Source of the DNA: Bacillota bacterium
Lineage (GTDB): Bacteria; Bacillota; Clostridia; Peptostreptococcales; Anaerovoracaceae
NCBI GenBank assembly: GCA_030526325.1
Contig: JAUNCY010000007.1
Span: forward strand, 1-51,617
Direction of reading: 5' to 3'
Length of the DNA: 51,617 nt
Both the position numbers and the translations under genes were made by a program. Below the pieces are notes generated by a model. It did no database searches and was not told where the DNA came from. It was given only the letters and a program-made list of their open reading frames with translations. How positions within the stretch are numbered: position 1 is the first letter of the stretch; every line of letters begins with the position of its first letter. This document shows positions 1-7,931 of this stretch, in pieces.

Positions 1-2051
1 CTCCCGGTATTTCCTTTGAGAACGGCAGACTGCTGCTGTTTAAGGTATTTAAGCTGGTCTCTCGGGTTTATTCTGTCATTTCTGAATTTATCCTTTGCAA
101 ATCCCGCAGATTTGTTCTCCGTCTCGTGTCTTTCAATATATGCGGGATCTATCTCTTCGATAAAACGGGACTCCAGCCTCATTTCCCGTCTGCCGTAAAC
201 TACTCGTTCTTCGGCGCTTACCATATACAGAATCTCCTCTGCTCTGGTCATTCCCACATAGCAGAGCCTTCTTTCCTCTTCAAGAGCATCATTGGATTCA
301 AATATTTTTCTTCCCGGAAAGGTACCCTCCTCCATTCCGGGCATAAATACCACAGGGAACTCCAGCCCCTTGGCGCTGTGGAGGGTCATAAGGGATACCG
401 CATCCTCACCGCTGTCAAAATTATCTATATCTGTAAGCAGAGAAATCTTTTCCAGGAATTCCTCATAGGTTCCGTCCTCGTTCTGATCTTCAAAATCATA
501 AATTACGGATTTGAATTCCATGAGGTTTTCTATCCTGCTTTTTGCCTCAACAGTATTCTGTGCCTCAAGAGCTTCCATATACCCGGAATCCTTAAGAATT
601 CCGTCATATATTTCCGAAATTCTGCTCACATTCTTCATTTCCGAATATTTCTTTATCATCAGAGAAAAGGCTTCGACGCTTTCCGCAGACTTTGAAGAAA
701 GCATTTCTATGCCTCCGCTGTCCCACAGGGCTTCCAGCATGGACATATTGCTTATCTGAGCAAGAGTTTCGAGTTTTTCTACGGATTTCCCGCCTACGCC
801 TCGTTTAGGTTCATTTATTACCCTTTTGAAGGCAAGGTTGTCCCGGCTGTTGAGAACAAGCCTCATATATGAAACTATATCCTTGATTTCTTTTCTGTCA
901 TAGAACCTGGTGCCGCCGATAACTCTGTATGCTATATCCTGCTTTAAAAATGCTTCTTCAAAGCTTCTGGACTGAGCATGAGTTCTGTAAAGAACCGCAA
1001 TATCAGAGCTTTTGCAGCCTTTATCTATGAGCTTATGTATTTCTCTGGCAATGTAGAACGCCTCATCCTTATCGCTGGCAGCTCTGTTTATTCTTATCTT
1101 TTCGCCTTCCGCTTTTTCTGTCCAGAGAGTCTTTCCTTTTCTTTCTGTGTTGTTCTTTATTACCGAGTTTGCCCCTCCGAGGATACTGCCGGTTGATCTG
1201 TAGTTCTGCTCAAGCTTTATTATCTTCGCCCCCGGGAAATCTTCCTCAAACTCGAGAATATTCCTTATGCTTGCGCCTCTCCACTGGTAGATGCACTGAT
1301 CCTCATCTCCCACTACGCAGATATTTTTATGAGTTTCCGCAAGATGGCGAACTATACGGTACTGAATCTCATTTGTATCCTGATATTCGTCAACCATAAT
1401 ATATTTGAACCGCTCTCCGTACATGGCAAGCACGTCCGGACAGCTCTCGAAAAGTTCCACTGTCTTTACCAGCAGGTCGTCAAAATCCAGTGCATTGTTC
1501 AGTTTGAGCTTCTCCGAATATCGTATATAAATATCGGATGTCACCCGGTCTTTGAACCCGTCTCCGCTTAATTCACTGTTCTCTTTGAATTCCTTTGCTG
1601 ATATTCCTTTGTTTTTACAGCTGCTGATAATATTCTGAACATACGGAACCGGATATTCTCTTTCAGTAACTCCCAGTTCTGCCAGGCATTCTTTAATTAC
1701 AACCTTCTGATCCGATGAGTCATATATTGAAAAATTCCTTTCGTATCCCAGCCTGTCTATATGGCTTCTGAGTATTCTGAGACATGCGGAATGAAATGTA
1801 AGAATCCACATTCCGTTTGTTCTGTCTGCAATAGCCTCTATTCTTTCCTTCATTTCGTTAGCAGCTTTATTTGTAAATGTAACCGCCAGAATATTTCGGG
1901 GTTCTACCCCTTTTTCACCTATAAGGTATGCAATTCTTCTTGTCATTGTGGCGGTTTTTCCGCTTCCTGCCCCTGCAACAATTAAAAGAGGGCCCTCTGT
2001 ACAGAAGACTGCCTCCTTTTGCTTTTCGTTTAATCCATTCAAGTAATTCAT
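1..2051 (-). CDS. pcrA: ATP-dependent DNA helicase PcrA/UvrD (3' end outside window)
   Basis: Superfamily 1A 3'-5' DNA helicase used in excision repair, plasmid replication and clearing of RecA or stalled polymerase. Reading from ATG at 2051, I see 683 codons with no stop; the gene runs off the left edge, so the C-terminal region is missing. Motifs in order: Q-motif region LNEKQKEAV (7-15), Walker A GAGSGKT (27-33), motif Ia AVTFTNKAA, motif II DEYQDTN, motif III GDEDQCIYQWRG, motif IV QNYRSTG, motif V LHSAKGLEF and motif VI VGMTRAEE. A GGGAG ribosome site lies 6 bases before the ATG. It starts 44 bases after the nucleoside kinase gene, on the same strand, so the two are probably cotranscribed. 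PcrA is preferred to RecB-like or Rep helicases because of the motif set and the Firmicute context. Confidence 0.95.
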   Translation of the reverse strand, partial: MNYLNGLNEKQKEAVFCTEGPLLIVAGAGSGKTATMTRRIAYLIGEKGVEPRNILAVTFTNKAANEMKERIEAIADRTNGMWILTFHSACLRILRSHIDRLGYERNFSIYDSSDQKVVIKECLAELGVTEREYPVPYVQNIISSCKNKGISAKEFKENSELSGDGFKDRVTSDIYIRYSEKLKLNNALDFDDLLVKTVELFESCPDVLAMYGERFKYIMVDEYQDTNEIQYRIVRHLAETHKNICVVGDEDQCIYQWRGASIRNILEFEEDFPGAKIIKLEQNYRSTGSILGGANSVIKNNTERKGKTLWTEKAEGEKIRINRAASDKDEAFYIAREIHKLIDKGCKSSDIAVLYRTHAQSRSFEEAFLKQDIAYRVIGGTRFYDRKEIKDIVSYMRLVLNSRDNLAFKRVINEPKRGVGGKSVEKLETLAQISNMSMLEALWDSGGIEMLSSKSAESVEAFSLMIKKYSEMKNVSRISEIYDGILKDSGYMEALEAQNTVEAKSRIENLMEFKSVIYDFEDQNEDGTYEEFLEKISLLTDIDNFDSGEDAVSLMTLHSAKGLEFPVVFMPGMEEGTFPGRKIFESNDALEEERRLCYVGMTRAEEILYMVSAEERVVYGRREMRLESRFIEEIDPAYIERHETENKSAGFAKDKFRNDRINPRDQLKYLKQQQSAVLKGNTG

Positions 2052-2095
2052 TTAAGTCTCCCGGTTTCGGCTGACGCCGTTGTGTTTATTCTCTG

Positions 2096-3787
2096 TCAGT
2101 CTTCGAAAAGACATGTTCCCCCTATAAATTCCTTTAACAGAGAATTGTTGAGAATTGCCCTTTCATCCGGCAATTCAAGAAAATACGATAACATTTTGAG
2201 AAGTCTCCACGCTTCCACATATTCCGGATCCTCCTCTCCGACTTCTTCGAGAATAGGCTTTGCGTACTTTTTGAGTACGGCGAGTTCGTAAGGAAGTGCT
2301 GTATTGAATATTACATCAGCCTCCTCCTGGAAAGGAAAAATATTCTTCTCCTCACCGTTTCTTACTTCCGGCCAGCTTCTCAGAGTAGCCTGTGCATTTT
2401 TCCCCCTGGTCCTGTTGTCCCTCACGAGCCTCCTGAACAGTCTGGCGTCTGCAGTTGAAATTCTGTTGTGACCGTCTATTCCCAGTGAGGTCAGCGGACT
2501 TATGTAAATTTTAAATTTGTCCTTTGATCTGACGTCTTCGGTGAGCTTTTCGTTAAGCCCGTGAATGCCTTCGATTATAATAGTTTCGTTTGGCTTCATT
2601 CTGGTAATGCGCTTCCCGAAAATCTTTTTTCCTTCAATGAAATCATATACCGGAATATCCACCTCTTCTCCGTTGAGCAGCATGTTCAGCTGCTCGTTGA
2701 ACAGCCTTACATCCACTGCGTCCAGATCTTCAAATTTGTAATTCCCCTTTTCATCCTTTTCCACAAATTCACGATCCACAAAGTAATCATCAGTGGAAAG
2801 TGTGCAGGCCTTTATTCCGTGAACATTCAGCTGCACAGAAAGTCTCTGGGCGAAGGAGGTTTTTCCGGAGGAGCTTGGTCCCGCAATAAGAACAATCCTT
2901 TTTTTCATCACCGCAATGCTGTCGGCAATCTCGGCAATCTTCTTCTCGTGCAGAGCCTCCGAAACCTGTATTACACTCCTGTAAGTTCCGTTTTCTATGG
3001 TCTTGTTAAGCTGTGCCACATACGGTATCTGTATTAAATCCAGCCAGTCATGGGATTCCTTGAAAATCTCATACATCATTCTGTCATGTCTGAATTCAGG
3101 AAGCTTTTCCGGATCCTTGGACAAAGGCATTCTCAGAAGGAAACCCTCTTCTATTCTTTTTACGTCGAAAACCTTTATGCAGCCTGCAGATACCGGCAGC
3201 GGACCGTAAAAATAATCCCACAGCCACCCGCATCTGTATACAGTTGCGCTGTCCTTGCCTCTGTATTTCAGCAGCTCGAGCTTTGACGGATCGTACTGAG
3301 ATGCCAGAACCTCTTTGGCTTCGTCCAGAGGCAGTTTGAATTTTTCAAAAGGCTCATCTCTGTCTATTATCTCCTGCATCCTTTCTCTGACCTTTTCCGC
3401 GGATGCCTCATCAATCCATCCTTCATAAGGCTCAACCTCGCAATACAGCCCCTTGTCGAGAGAATGCTCAATCTTTACCTTTGACTCACGTCCGAATATC
3501 TCATACGCAGCCCTTACGAACACAAAAGTCAGAGCCCTCTCTAGAGTCCTGTATCCGTAGTAATGCTCTGCGGTAAGAAAATCGATGAATTTATCATCCT
3601 CTTCAAGAGTTTTAGACAGTTCGTGAATCTTTTTCCCGTTTCTGGCGGCAAGAATAACGCAGTTTTTATTGTCGTCATAATCCCGGGCAATCTCCTTCAG
3701 CGGAGTACCTTCCGCCAGTTCCCGTGTCTCCATAAATTTTCCGTTTTTTCTGATTTCTTTTTTTATCATTTTTACTGTTTTCTCCAT
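2096..3787 (-). CDS. TGS/AlaX-type N-terminal domain fused to uridine kinase-like nucleoside kinase
   Basis: P-loop nucleoside kinase of the uridine kinase/phosphoribulokinase family, fused behind a threonyl-tRNA-synthetase-like N-terminal half (TGS domain plus the second additional domain), an architecture common in Clostridia. The Walker A motif GPSSSGKTS is near residue 303, followed by STDDYFVDRE and a DFIEGK segment typical of Udk. The N-terminal half contains the H-x3-YGYRTL segment of the SAD-like domain. The exact nucleoside is unknown. I chose ATG at 3787 rather than the GTG at 3796: the AAAGGGG ribosome site overlaps the GTG but sits 6-8 bases before the ATG. The product is 563 residues. 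It is preceded by a structured leader and followed closely by pcrA. Confidence 0.85.
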   Translation of the reverse strand: MEKTVKMIKKEIRKNGKFMETRELAEGTPLKEIARDYDDNKNCVILAARNGKKIHELSKTLEEDDKFIDFLTAEHYYGYRTLERALTFVFVRAAYEIFGRESKVKIEHSLDKGLYCEVEPYEGWIDEASAEKVRERMQEIIDRDEPFEKFKLPLDEAKEVLASQYDPSKLELLKYRGKDSATVYRCGWLWDYFYGPLPVSAGCIKVFDVKRIEEGFLLRMPLSKDPEKLPEFRHDRMMYEIFKESHDWLDLIQIPYVAQLNKTIENGTYRSVIQVSEALHEKKIAEIADSIAVMKKRIVLIAGPSSSGKTSFAQRLSVQLNVHGIKACTLSTDDYFVDREFVEKDEKGNYKFEDLDAVDVRLFNEQLNMLLNGEEVDIPVYDFIEGKKIFGKRITRMKPNETIIIEGIHGLNEKLTEDVRSKDKFKIYISPLTSLGIDGHNRISTADARLFRRLVRDNRTRGKNAQATLRSWPEVRNGEEKNIFPFQEEADVIFNTALPYELAVLKKYAKPILEEVGEEDPEYVEAWRLLKMLSYFLELPDERAILNNSLLKEFIGGTCLFED

Positions 3788-3895
3788 AGGATTCACCCCT
3801 TTTTTTATTATTTAAAGAGACTACGTTCCGTTTCCGCTATTAAACAGATTGGTCCCCGACGGGGAAAAGCAGTTGAAAACTCAACGGCTTTAACT
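3788..3895 (-). promoter_or_regulatory. structured 5' leader of the nucleoside kinase gene
   Basis: About 105 nt separate the likely transcription start from the ATG at 3787. On the minus strand the leader holds a hairpin AAAGC-c-GTTGA / TCAAC-t-GCTTT (10 pairs around one mismatch, loop GTTT) and a second hairpin CCCC-GTC-GGGG. The CCCC arm could alternatively pair with the GGGG of the ribosome site. I do not recognise a known riboswitch class in it. The pairing is seen in the sequence; any regulatory role is inferred. Confidence 0.45.
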
Positions 3896-3900
3896 ACTTG

Positions 3901-3909
3901 ATTATACCA
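3901..3909 (-). promoter_or_regulatory. extended -10 promoter for the nucleoside kinase-pcrA operon
   Basis: The minus strand reads TGG-TATAAT, a perfect -10 hexamer with the extended TGn element. The -35 region (TACATA, 17 bases further) is poor, which is common for extended -10 promoters. Confidence 0.6.
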
Positions 3910-3979
3910 TAAATCACTATTTCTATGTATAAGATTTTATTTGCCGGTCAACAATATCCGTAACGAAAGGAGTGATTTT

Positions 3980-4177
3980 TTGAGATATACGGTATTAATA
4001 CTGATCATTATCGGAGCGCTCAACTGGGGACTCATAGGCTTCTTCGGATTTGACCTTGTGGCAGCTGTTTTCGGAGGTCAGCTCTCACTGATAAGCAGAA
4101 TCATATTTGCCATCGTCGGAATAGCCGGTATATATGCCATATCCTTCCTGTTCCCGTCCAAAACAGCGGCAGAATAA
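3980..4177 (+). CDS. DUF378 small membrane protein
   Basis: A 65-residue protein with two hydrophobic helices (about 3-22 and 36-58), an ALNWGLIGFFGFDLV segment and a glycine-rich second helix, matching the DUF378 (YuzA-like) family of small Firmicute membrane proteins of unknown function. The start is a TTG at 3980, chosen because a strong AAAGGAG site (3966-3972) lies 7 bases upstream; an upstream in-frame ATG at 3941 has no ribosome site and would add a non-hydrophobic extension that the family lacks. It is a single plus-strand gene between two minus-strand units and ends in a terminator hairpin. Confidence 0.8.
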   Translation: MRYTVLILIIIGALNWGLIGFFGFDLVAAVFGGQLSLISRIIFAIVGIAGIYAISFLFPSKTAAE

Positions 4178-4182
4178 AAAAT

Positions 4183-4231
4183 CAGGCAGTTCTCAAAGTC
4201 ATTTGCAACGACCCGGAGCTGCCTGTTTTTT
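4183..4231 (+). terminator. rho-independent terminator, probably bidirectional
   Basis: CAGGCAG at 4183-4189 and its complement CTGCCTG at 4219-4225 form a stem (extended by a few pairs), followed on the plus strand by TTTTTTG. On the minus strand the stem is followed by ATTTTTTAT, so it can also stop transcripts of the DUF1292 gene. Confidence 0.7.
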
Positions 4232-4308
4232 GTATTATTTTATTGTCCGGAAACCTCCGCCGTTTTATCCGCCTGAGGTTACACTGAAATTTTTTACATG
4301 ATCATCCG

Positions 4309-4599
4309 TTATTCTTCGGTATCGATAATCTCTTCCATGGTGATTCTGTCGAATTCCTCTACGGCTTTATTGAATTCCTCATCGTCTTCTATGTCGATGA
4401 GTTCAAACTCATCTTCTCCGATTTCTCTGTATCCGTAAATATATACGTCATCGGTTCCGTCATCAGGCAGAAGGGCAATGTATTCCTTTCCGTCGGCTTC
4501 GAATACACCCATGATTTCACATTCAATTTCCGCACCGTCATCAAAGTCGAGAGTTATATAATTATCGTCATTCATTTCGCGTTCTTTTTTATCTGACAT
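4309..4599 (-). CDS. DUF1292 (YrzB-like) acidic protein
   Basis: A 96-residue, strongly acidic protein with the DUF1292 pattern: a YITLDFDDG strand, an E-C-E-I-x-G-V-F strand, EYIALLP, DVYIYGY and a DEFELIDIEDDEEF end followed by a C-terminal helix. The function is unknown; in many Firmicutes this family sits with yrrK and alaS, which is not the case here. ATG at 4599 has GGGAGGA 5 bases upstream. It is monocistronic by spacing. No transmembrane segment or signal peptide is visible. Confidence 0.8.
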   Translation of the reverse strand: MSDKKEREMNDDNYITLDFDDGAEIECEIMGVFEADGKEYIALLPDDGTDDVYIYGYREIGEDEFELIDIEDDEEFNKAVEEFDRITMEEIIDTEE

Positions 4600-4656
4600 A
4601 TCTGTCCTCCCATTAAAATATTCTGAAGGCTTTGGGAAATCCGCACCTGCCTTCGA

Positions 4657-4674
4657 GTGATACTATATTATCAC
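4657..4674. promoter_or_regulatory. 18-bp inverted repeat upstream of the DUF1292 gene
   Basis: GTGATA-N6-TATCAC is a perfect 6-bp-arm inverted repeat, about 60 bases upstream of the DUF1292 start. It may be an operator or chance; no partner regulator can be named. Confidence 0.25.
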
Positions 4675-4716
4675 CAAAATTATCCCGAGTAAACCTGTTT
4701 TTCATTATCGGCTGTA

Positions 4717-5265
4717 CTATGCCAGAAGTCTTCCTCTGACATAATCCGCCATTTCTTTGCCCTTGAGCATTTCTACTATTTTCAGACCGAATTCTATTGC
4801 TGTTCCGGGACCCTGTGAAGTGATAAGTTTTCCGTCCACAGCAACCTTGTCGGTTACCACATTTGCTTCATGGAAATCATCGCCGCATCCCGGGAAACAG
4901 GTTACGGTCTTTCCTTCGATAAGGCCGTTGTTATGAAGGATTATCGGCGCTGCACAAATAGCCGCAATCCACTTGTCATTGTCTTTGAATTCTTTAAGAT
5001 GACTGCAGAGGCCTTCGTGAGCGCCAAGATTGTCCACTCCCGGAATTCCGCCCGGCAGAACTATCATTCCGCATTCGCTGTAATCCACTTCTTCATAAAG
5101 CTTGTCGCAGACAATGCCTATCCCTCTGACACTTCTGACAACCTTGTCTCCGGTAACGGAAACTGTCACTGTGTCCAGTTCTCCTCTGATTAGTATATCT
5201 ATTGTAGCCAGAGCTTCAATCTCTTCAAATCCTTCTGCAAGATGTACAAAAACCTTTTTATCCAT
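4717..5265 (-). CDS. DJ-1/PfpI family protein (DJ-1/YajL/ThiJ group)
   Basis: A 182-residue single-domain DJ-1 superfamily protein. The conserved glutamate is E15 in EGFEEIE and the reactive cysteine is C104 in the nucleophile elbow AAICAAP. The length equals DJ-1/YajL rather than the PfpI protease or class I glutaminases. Proposed activities of the group include deglycation, glyoxalase III-type chemistry and redox protection; which applies here is open. The start ATG at 5265 has AAAGGAG 8 bases upstream. It stands alone, divergent from the ACT-domain gene. Confidence 0.88.
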   Translation of the reverse strand: MDKKVFVHLAEGFEEIEALATIDILIRGELDTVTVSVTGDKVVRSVRGIGIVCDKLYEEVDYSECGMIVLPGGIPGVDNLGAHEGLCSHLKEFKDNDKWIAAICAAPIILHNNGLIEGKTVTCFPGCGDDFHEANVVTDKVAVDGKLITSQGPGTAIEFGLKIVEMLKGKEMADYVRGRLLA

Positions 5266-5346
5266 TGCATTTTCTCCTTTTCTTTAGGTATTCTGATTAA
5301 TTTCCATTATACTATCGTTTTATGCAAAATAAAATAATAAAATGAG

Positions 5347-5373
5347 TTGCCAAAGCCGATATTGTGTGATAAT
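5347..5373 (+). promoter_or_regulatory. possible promoter of the ACT-domain gene
   Basis: TTGCCA (5347-5352) and GATAAT (5368-5373) are 15 bases apart, a short spacing. The pair is about 75 bases upstream of the start codon. Confidence 0.35.
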
Positions 5374-5445
5374 TTAGAATGTATATAACAGCAGATAATC
5401 TGGTAAATTCTGCTAAACTTATAACAATAGAAAGGAGTAATTACT

Positions 5446-5877
5446 ATGCATCCCAAACAACTTTCTGTATTTATCGAAAACAAAAAAGGTCATATTGCAA
5501 CACTTGCGGAAGCAATAAAAAACAAAGGTATAGATGTCAGAGCAATATCTGTTTTTGACACAAACGAATTCGGAATTCTCAGACTGGTAGTCGATGATCC
5601 GGAGCGCGCACTGACTGCCGTTAGAGAAGTCGGCTATGCTGCAAAGATCAGCGAAGTTCTTGCCGCAGAGATTGCCGACAAGCCGGGAGCTCTTTACGAA
5701 ATTTTCTCATTATGTGATGAGGCAGACATTACCATCGAATATATCTACTCCTTTATCATGAAATCAAATGTAAAGCCTCTTATCATTATGAAAGTTGACC
5801 GCATGGATGAAGCAGCGGAAATTTTTACCGCAAACGGAATAAGAATAGTTGATGCAGAAGAAATATACGGAAAATAG
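5446..5877 (+). CDS. tandem ACT-domain protein
   Basis: A 143-residue protein made of two ACT domains (about 4-66 and 70-140), each with the alternating beta-alpha pattern; the second begins AAEIADKPGALYEIF, the usual ligand-binding G-x-L turn. Stand-alone tandem ACT proteins bind amino acids and are thought to act as sensors or regulators; Firmicute annotations often call them acetolactate synthase small-subunit-like, but the C-terminal IlvN domain is absent here. AAAGGAG lies 9 bases before ATG 5446. A tandem hairpin terminator follows. The ligand is unknown. Confidence 0.85.
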   Translation: MHPKQLSVFIENKKGHIATLAEAIKNKGIDVRAISVFDTNEFGILRLVVDDPERALTAVREVGYAAKISEVLAAEIADKPGALYEIFSLCDEADITIEYIYSFIMKSNVKPLIIMKVDRMDEAAEIFTANGIRIVDAEEIYGK

Positions 5878-5910
5878 ACTGTAGAAAATAAAAAATGATG
5901 TTGATAAATC

Positions 5911-5985
5911 AGGGCCGACGGATAATCGGCCCTTTAAGAACATCGTTAACTCAGACTGCGCATAATGCGCGGTTTTTTCTTTTTT
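5911..5985 (+). terminator. two hairpins, the second with a U-tract, after the ACT-domain gene
   Basis: First hairpin AGGGCCGA / TCGGCCCT (5911-5933), without a good U-run. The second, GCGCA-TAA-TGCGC (5958-5970), is followed by GGTTTTTTCTTTTTT, a typical terminator. The T-run reaches the stop codon of the converging minus-strand gene at 5984. Confidence 0.75.
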
Positions 5986-6790
5986 AAAAGCTTCCGCTTG
6001 AACCTCCGTGGGTTCTTCCCGAAGAACCTATGCTGAAGCCGCCCCCGGACGAACTTCCGTCGTTTTTCTGTACGGGCGTTCTTGCCAGATTCTGATACAG
6101 AAAAATATCCTGAGAGGCTGTAACATTTAGGCTTCCCGGCACCAGATAGTCCGCCGCGGCCGAATGAGAAACAACAGTTTTATTCTTTGACATTAATGCA
6201 AGCATAACAATTAACGAAACAACCACTCCCGCAATAAGAGAAACCAGAAAGCCGATGGCTAAATCCGTTTTGTTCACAGGCATGTTTCCTTCACCGTATG
6301 CCTCTCCCGACTCCCACTGAGTCAGAAATCGTTCGGTCTGACCTGCAAAGGTCATGAACGCGTCTCTGTAATATCCGTCAGACAAATCATCCAGAACCAT
6401 ATCCATTATGTATTCCTGTCCTTCCTGCGTGAAGGCGGAAATTCCCGTTCCGTACGAAGTAATCGCCCACTGACGTTCCTCCATGCTGATAACCAGCATG
6501 ATTCCGTCGTCATTCTCACCGTATCCGTAACCGTTAAAATCATAGAAATCATCCGCAAACAGGCGGGCGGTTTTCCCTTCAAGGGAATTCACAGTGACAA
6601 CGGCCACCTCGCACTGATGGTTTTCGCTTATTTCTTCAAGAAAGGCTTCAATTTCCTGCTCCTCTCCGGATGTCAGCAAATCCGCTCCGTCATACATAAG
6701 GGGGAGTTCTCTGTCCGATGCCCAGACAGACAGGAGCTGAGTCATGCAGATTATAAGGACTGCAGCTGCTGCGCATATTCTTTTCTTCAT
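5984..6790 (-). CDS. ydjH: TPM-domain membrane protein (YdjH/YgcG-like)
   Basis: A 268-residue protein with an N-terminal signal sequence (about 1-24), a TPM domain (about 30-160, containing YDGADLLTSGEEQEIEAF and YGYGENDDGIMLVIS), one transmembrane helix (about 175-200) and a glycine/serine-rich tail ending in SSGRTHGGSSGSF. The TPM domain is exposed outside the membrane. In Bacillus subtilis the ydjG-ydjH-ydjI products form a membrane module associated with the phage-shock protein PspA. Here ydjI, ydjG and ydjH follow each other on the minus strand with gaps of 22 and 12 bases, strongly supporting an operon. The biochemical function of the TPM domain is unclear. Confidence 0.82.
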   Translation of the reverse strand: MKKRICAAAAVLIICMTQLLSVWASDRELPLMYDGADLLTSGEEQEIEAFLEEISENHQCEVAVVTVNSLEGKTARLFADDFYDFNGYGYGENDDGIMLVISMEERQWAITSYGTGISAFTQEGQEYIMDMVLDDLSDGYYRDAFMTFAGQTERFLTQWESGEAYGEGNMPVNKTDLAIGFLVSLIAGVVVSLIVMLALMSKNKTVVSHSAAADYLVPGSLNVTASQDIFLYQNLARTPVQKNDGSSSGGGFSIGSSGRTHGGSSGSF

Positions 6791-6802
6791 TTCCTACACC
6801 TC

Positions 6803-7909
6803 CTACAGAACGAAAAGCAGACAATAAAGGCCAAAGAAGGCCGCCGTCGATAACAGTGTTGATAATCCCAGCCATCCCATAAACTTTTTTCTGTCTACAG
6901 GAAGATCTCCCGCCATCCTTCCGGTCTGCCCGTTCATTGTAAAGCTGTATTTCCTGCCTTTCCAGGTGGTATTTAATGTCCATACAGGAAGCAGAACATA
7001 GCTGACACTGCGGTTTGAAAGATCGATATTGCTGTAATCAACCCCTACCACATCAAATCCGTTAACTGTGGCTCTCAGTGTATCCTCCATGCTCCTGCGA
7101 ATCCTGTCGTTTGCTCTGGCTGCGCAGCTTGCCTGGTCCACATCGTATTTGTCCGCAGCGTACCCGGCCAAATAAGGAGTCTGAAATTCCACTGCTTCTC
7201 TCAAATCAAAAGGCTCTATGGATTCCATCATACTGTCATCCATCTTTTTCGAACCGTCCACCGGAACTTTCTCAAAATCCAGGACTCCGCTTCTTTTATT
7301 CATGTAGACTCGGGTATTAACGTAATTGAAGTTTCCGTCAGTCCACATTCTTACCTTTTCTCCTTTGAAGCACATCTCCGCCTCGGCTTTGCAGTCAAAG
7401 AGCCAGAAGGGAACATACATTCCCTTTATTTCGTCTATATGGTTTTCATCTTTAAACGTGCCGGGCAGGAAGGTCTTTCCTTTATAGAATTTTTTCAAAG
7501 CCTCTTTAGCGGCTTTTTTGTCTAGTTTAAACGGCACTATATAATCCGGTCTGAGGCTCCCCGAAAATTTTTCCGTTATTACTACGGGATTTCCGCAGTA
7601 AGGGCAGGATGTGGCTCCCGTAGTTTCTTCCGCAATTATTTCACCGCCGCAGGCACTGCATACATAGGTTCTTAAACCCTCTGTCTCGCCTTCTCTCCAG
7701 TCACCGCTGCCGCTGTTTTCGTCGTATTCCTCCCATTCCATACTTCCTGAGGATTCCTTTCCCGTCTCCTCAATATACGATAAAAGGGCCTCCGCATCAA
7801 ACTCGCTCTCACAGTACGGGCATTTTACATTCTGTGTGCGGGCATTAAACTCAACAGGGGCTCCGCAGCAGGGACATTTAAATTCAGTTACAGTTTCCGT
7901 TTTTCCCAT
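6803..7909 (-). CDS. ydjG: double zinc-ribbon membrane protein (YdjG-like)
   Basis: A 368-residue protein starting with a TFIIB-type zinc ribbon (C12, C15, C30, C33), a second CxxC...CxxC ribbon at about 83-108 (SACGGE, CPYCGN), a long conserved middle with VPFWLFDC, and a C-terminal hydrophobic segment (about 343-367) that may anchor it in the membrane. This is the YdjG-type family that pairs with YdjH and YdjI. It is not a transcription factor despite the ribbon name. The start at 7909 lies 22 bases after ydjI. Confidence 0.82.
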   Translation of the reverse strand: MGKTETVTEFKCPCCGAPVEFNARTQNVKCPYCESEFDAEALLSYIEETGKESSGSMEWEEYDENSGSGDWREGETEGLRTYVCSACGGEIIAEETTGATSCPYCGNPVVITEKFSGSLRPDYIVPFKLDKKAAKEALKKFYKGKTFLPGTFKDENHIDEIKGMYVPFWLFDCKAEAEMCFKGEKVRMWTDGNFNYVNTRVYMNKRSGVLDFEKVPVDGSKKMDDSMMESIEPFDLREAVEFQTPYLAGYAADKYDVDQASCAARANDRIRRSMEDTLRATVNGFDVVGVDYSNIDLSNRSVSYVLLPVWTLNTTWKGRKYSFTMNGQTGRMAGDLPVDRKKFMGWLGLSTLLSTAAFFGLYCLLFVL

Positions 7910-7931
7910 AATTATACCCTCTTGTTTTTTC

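Noticed and set aside
126..695. Long plus-strand frames opposite pcrA
   Set aside because: They are antisense shadows of a clear helicase gene with no ribosome sites.
3788..3796. GTG start at 3796 for the nucleoside kinase
   Set aside because: The ribosome site overlaps this codon; ATG 3787 is correctly spaced.
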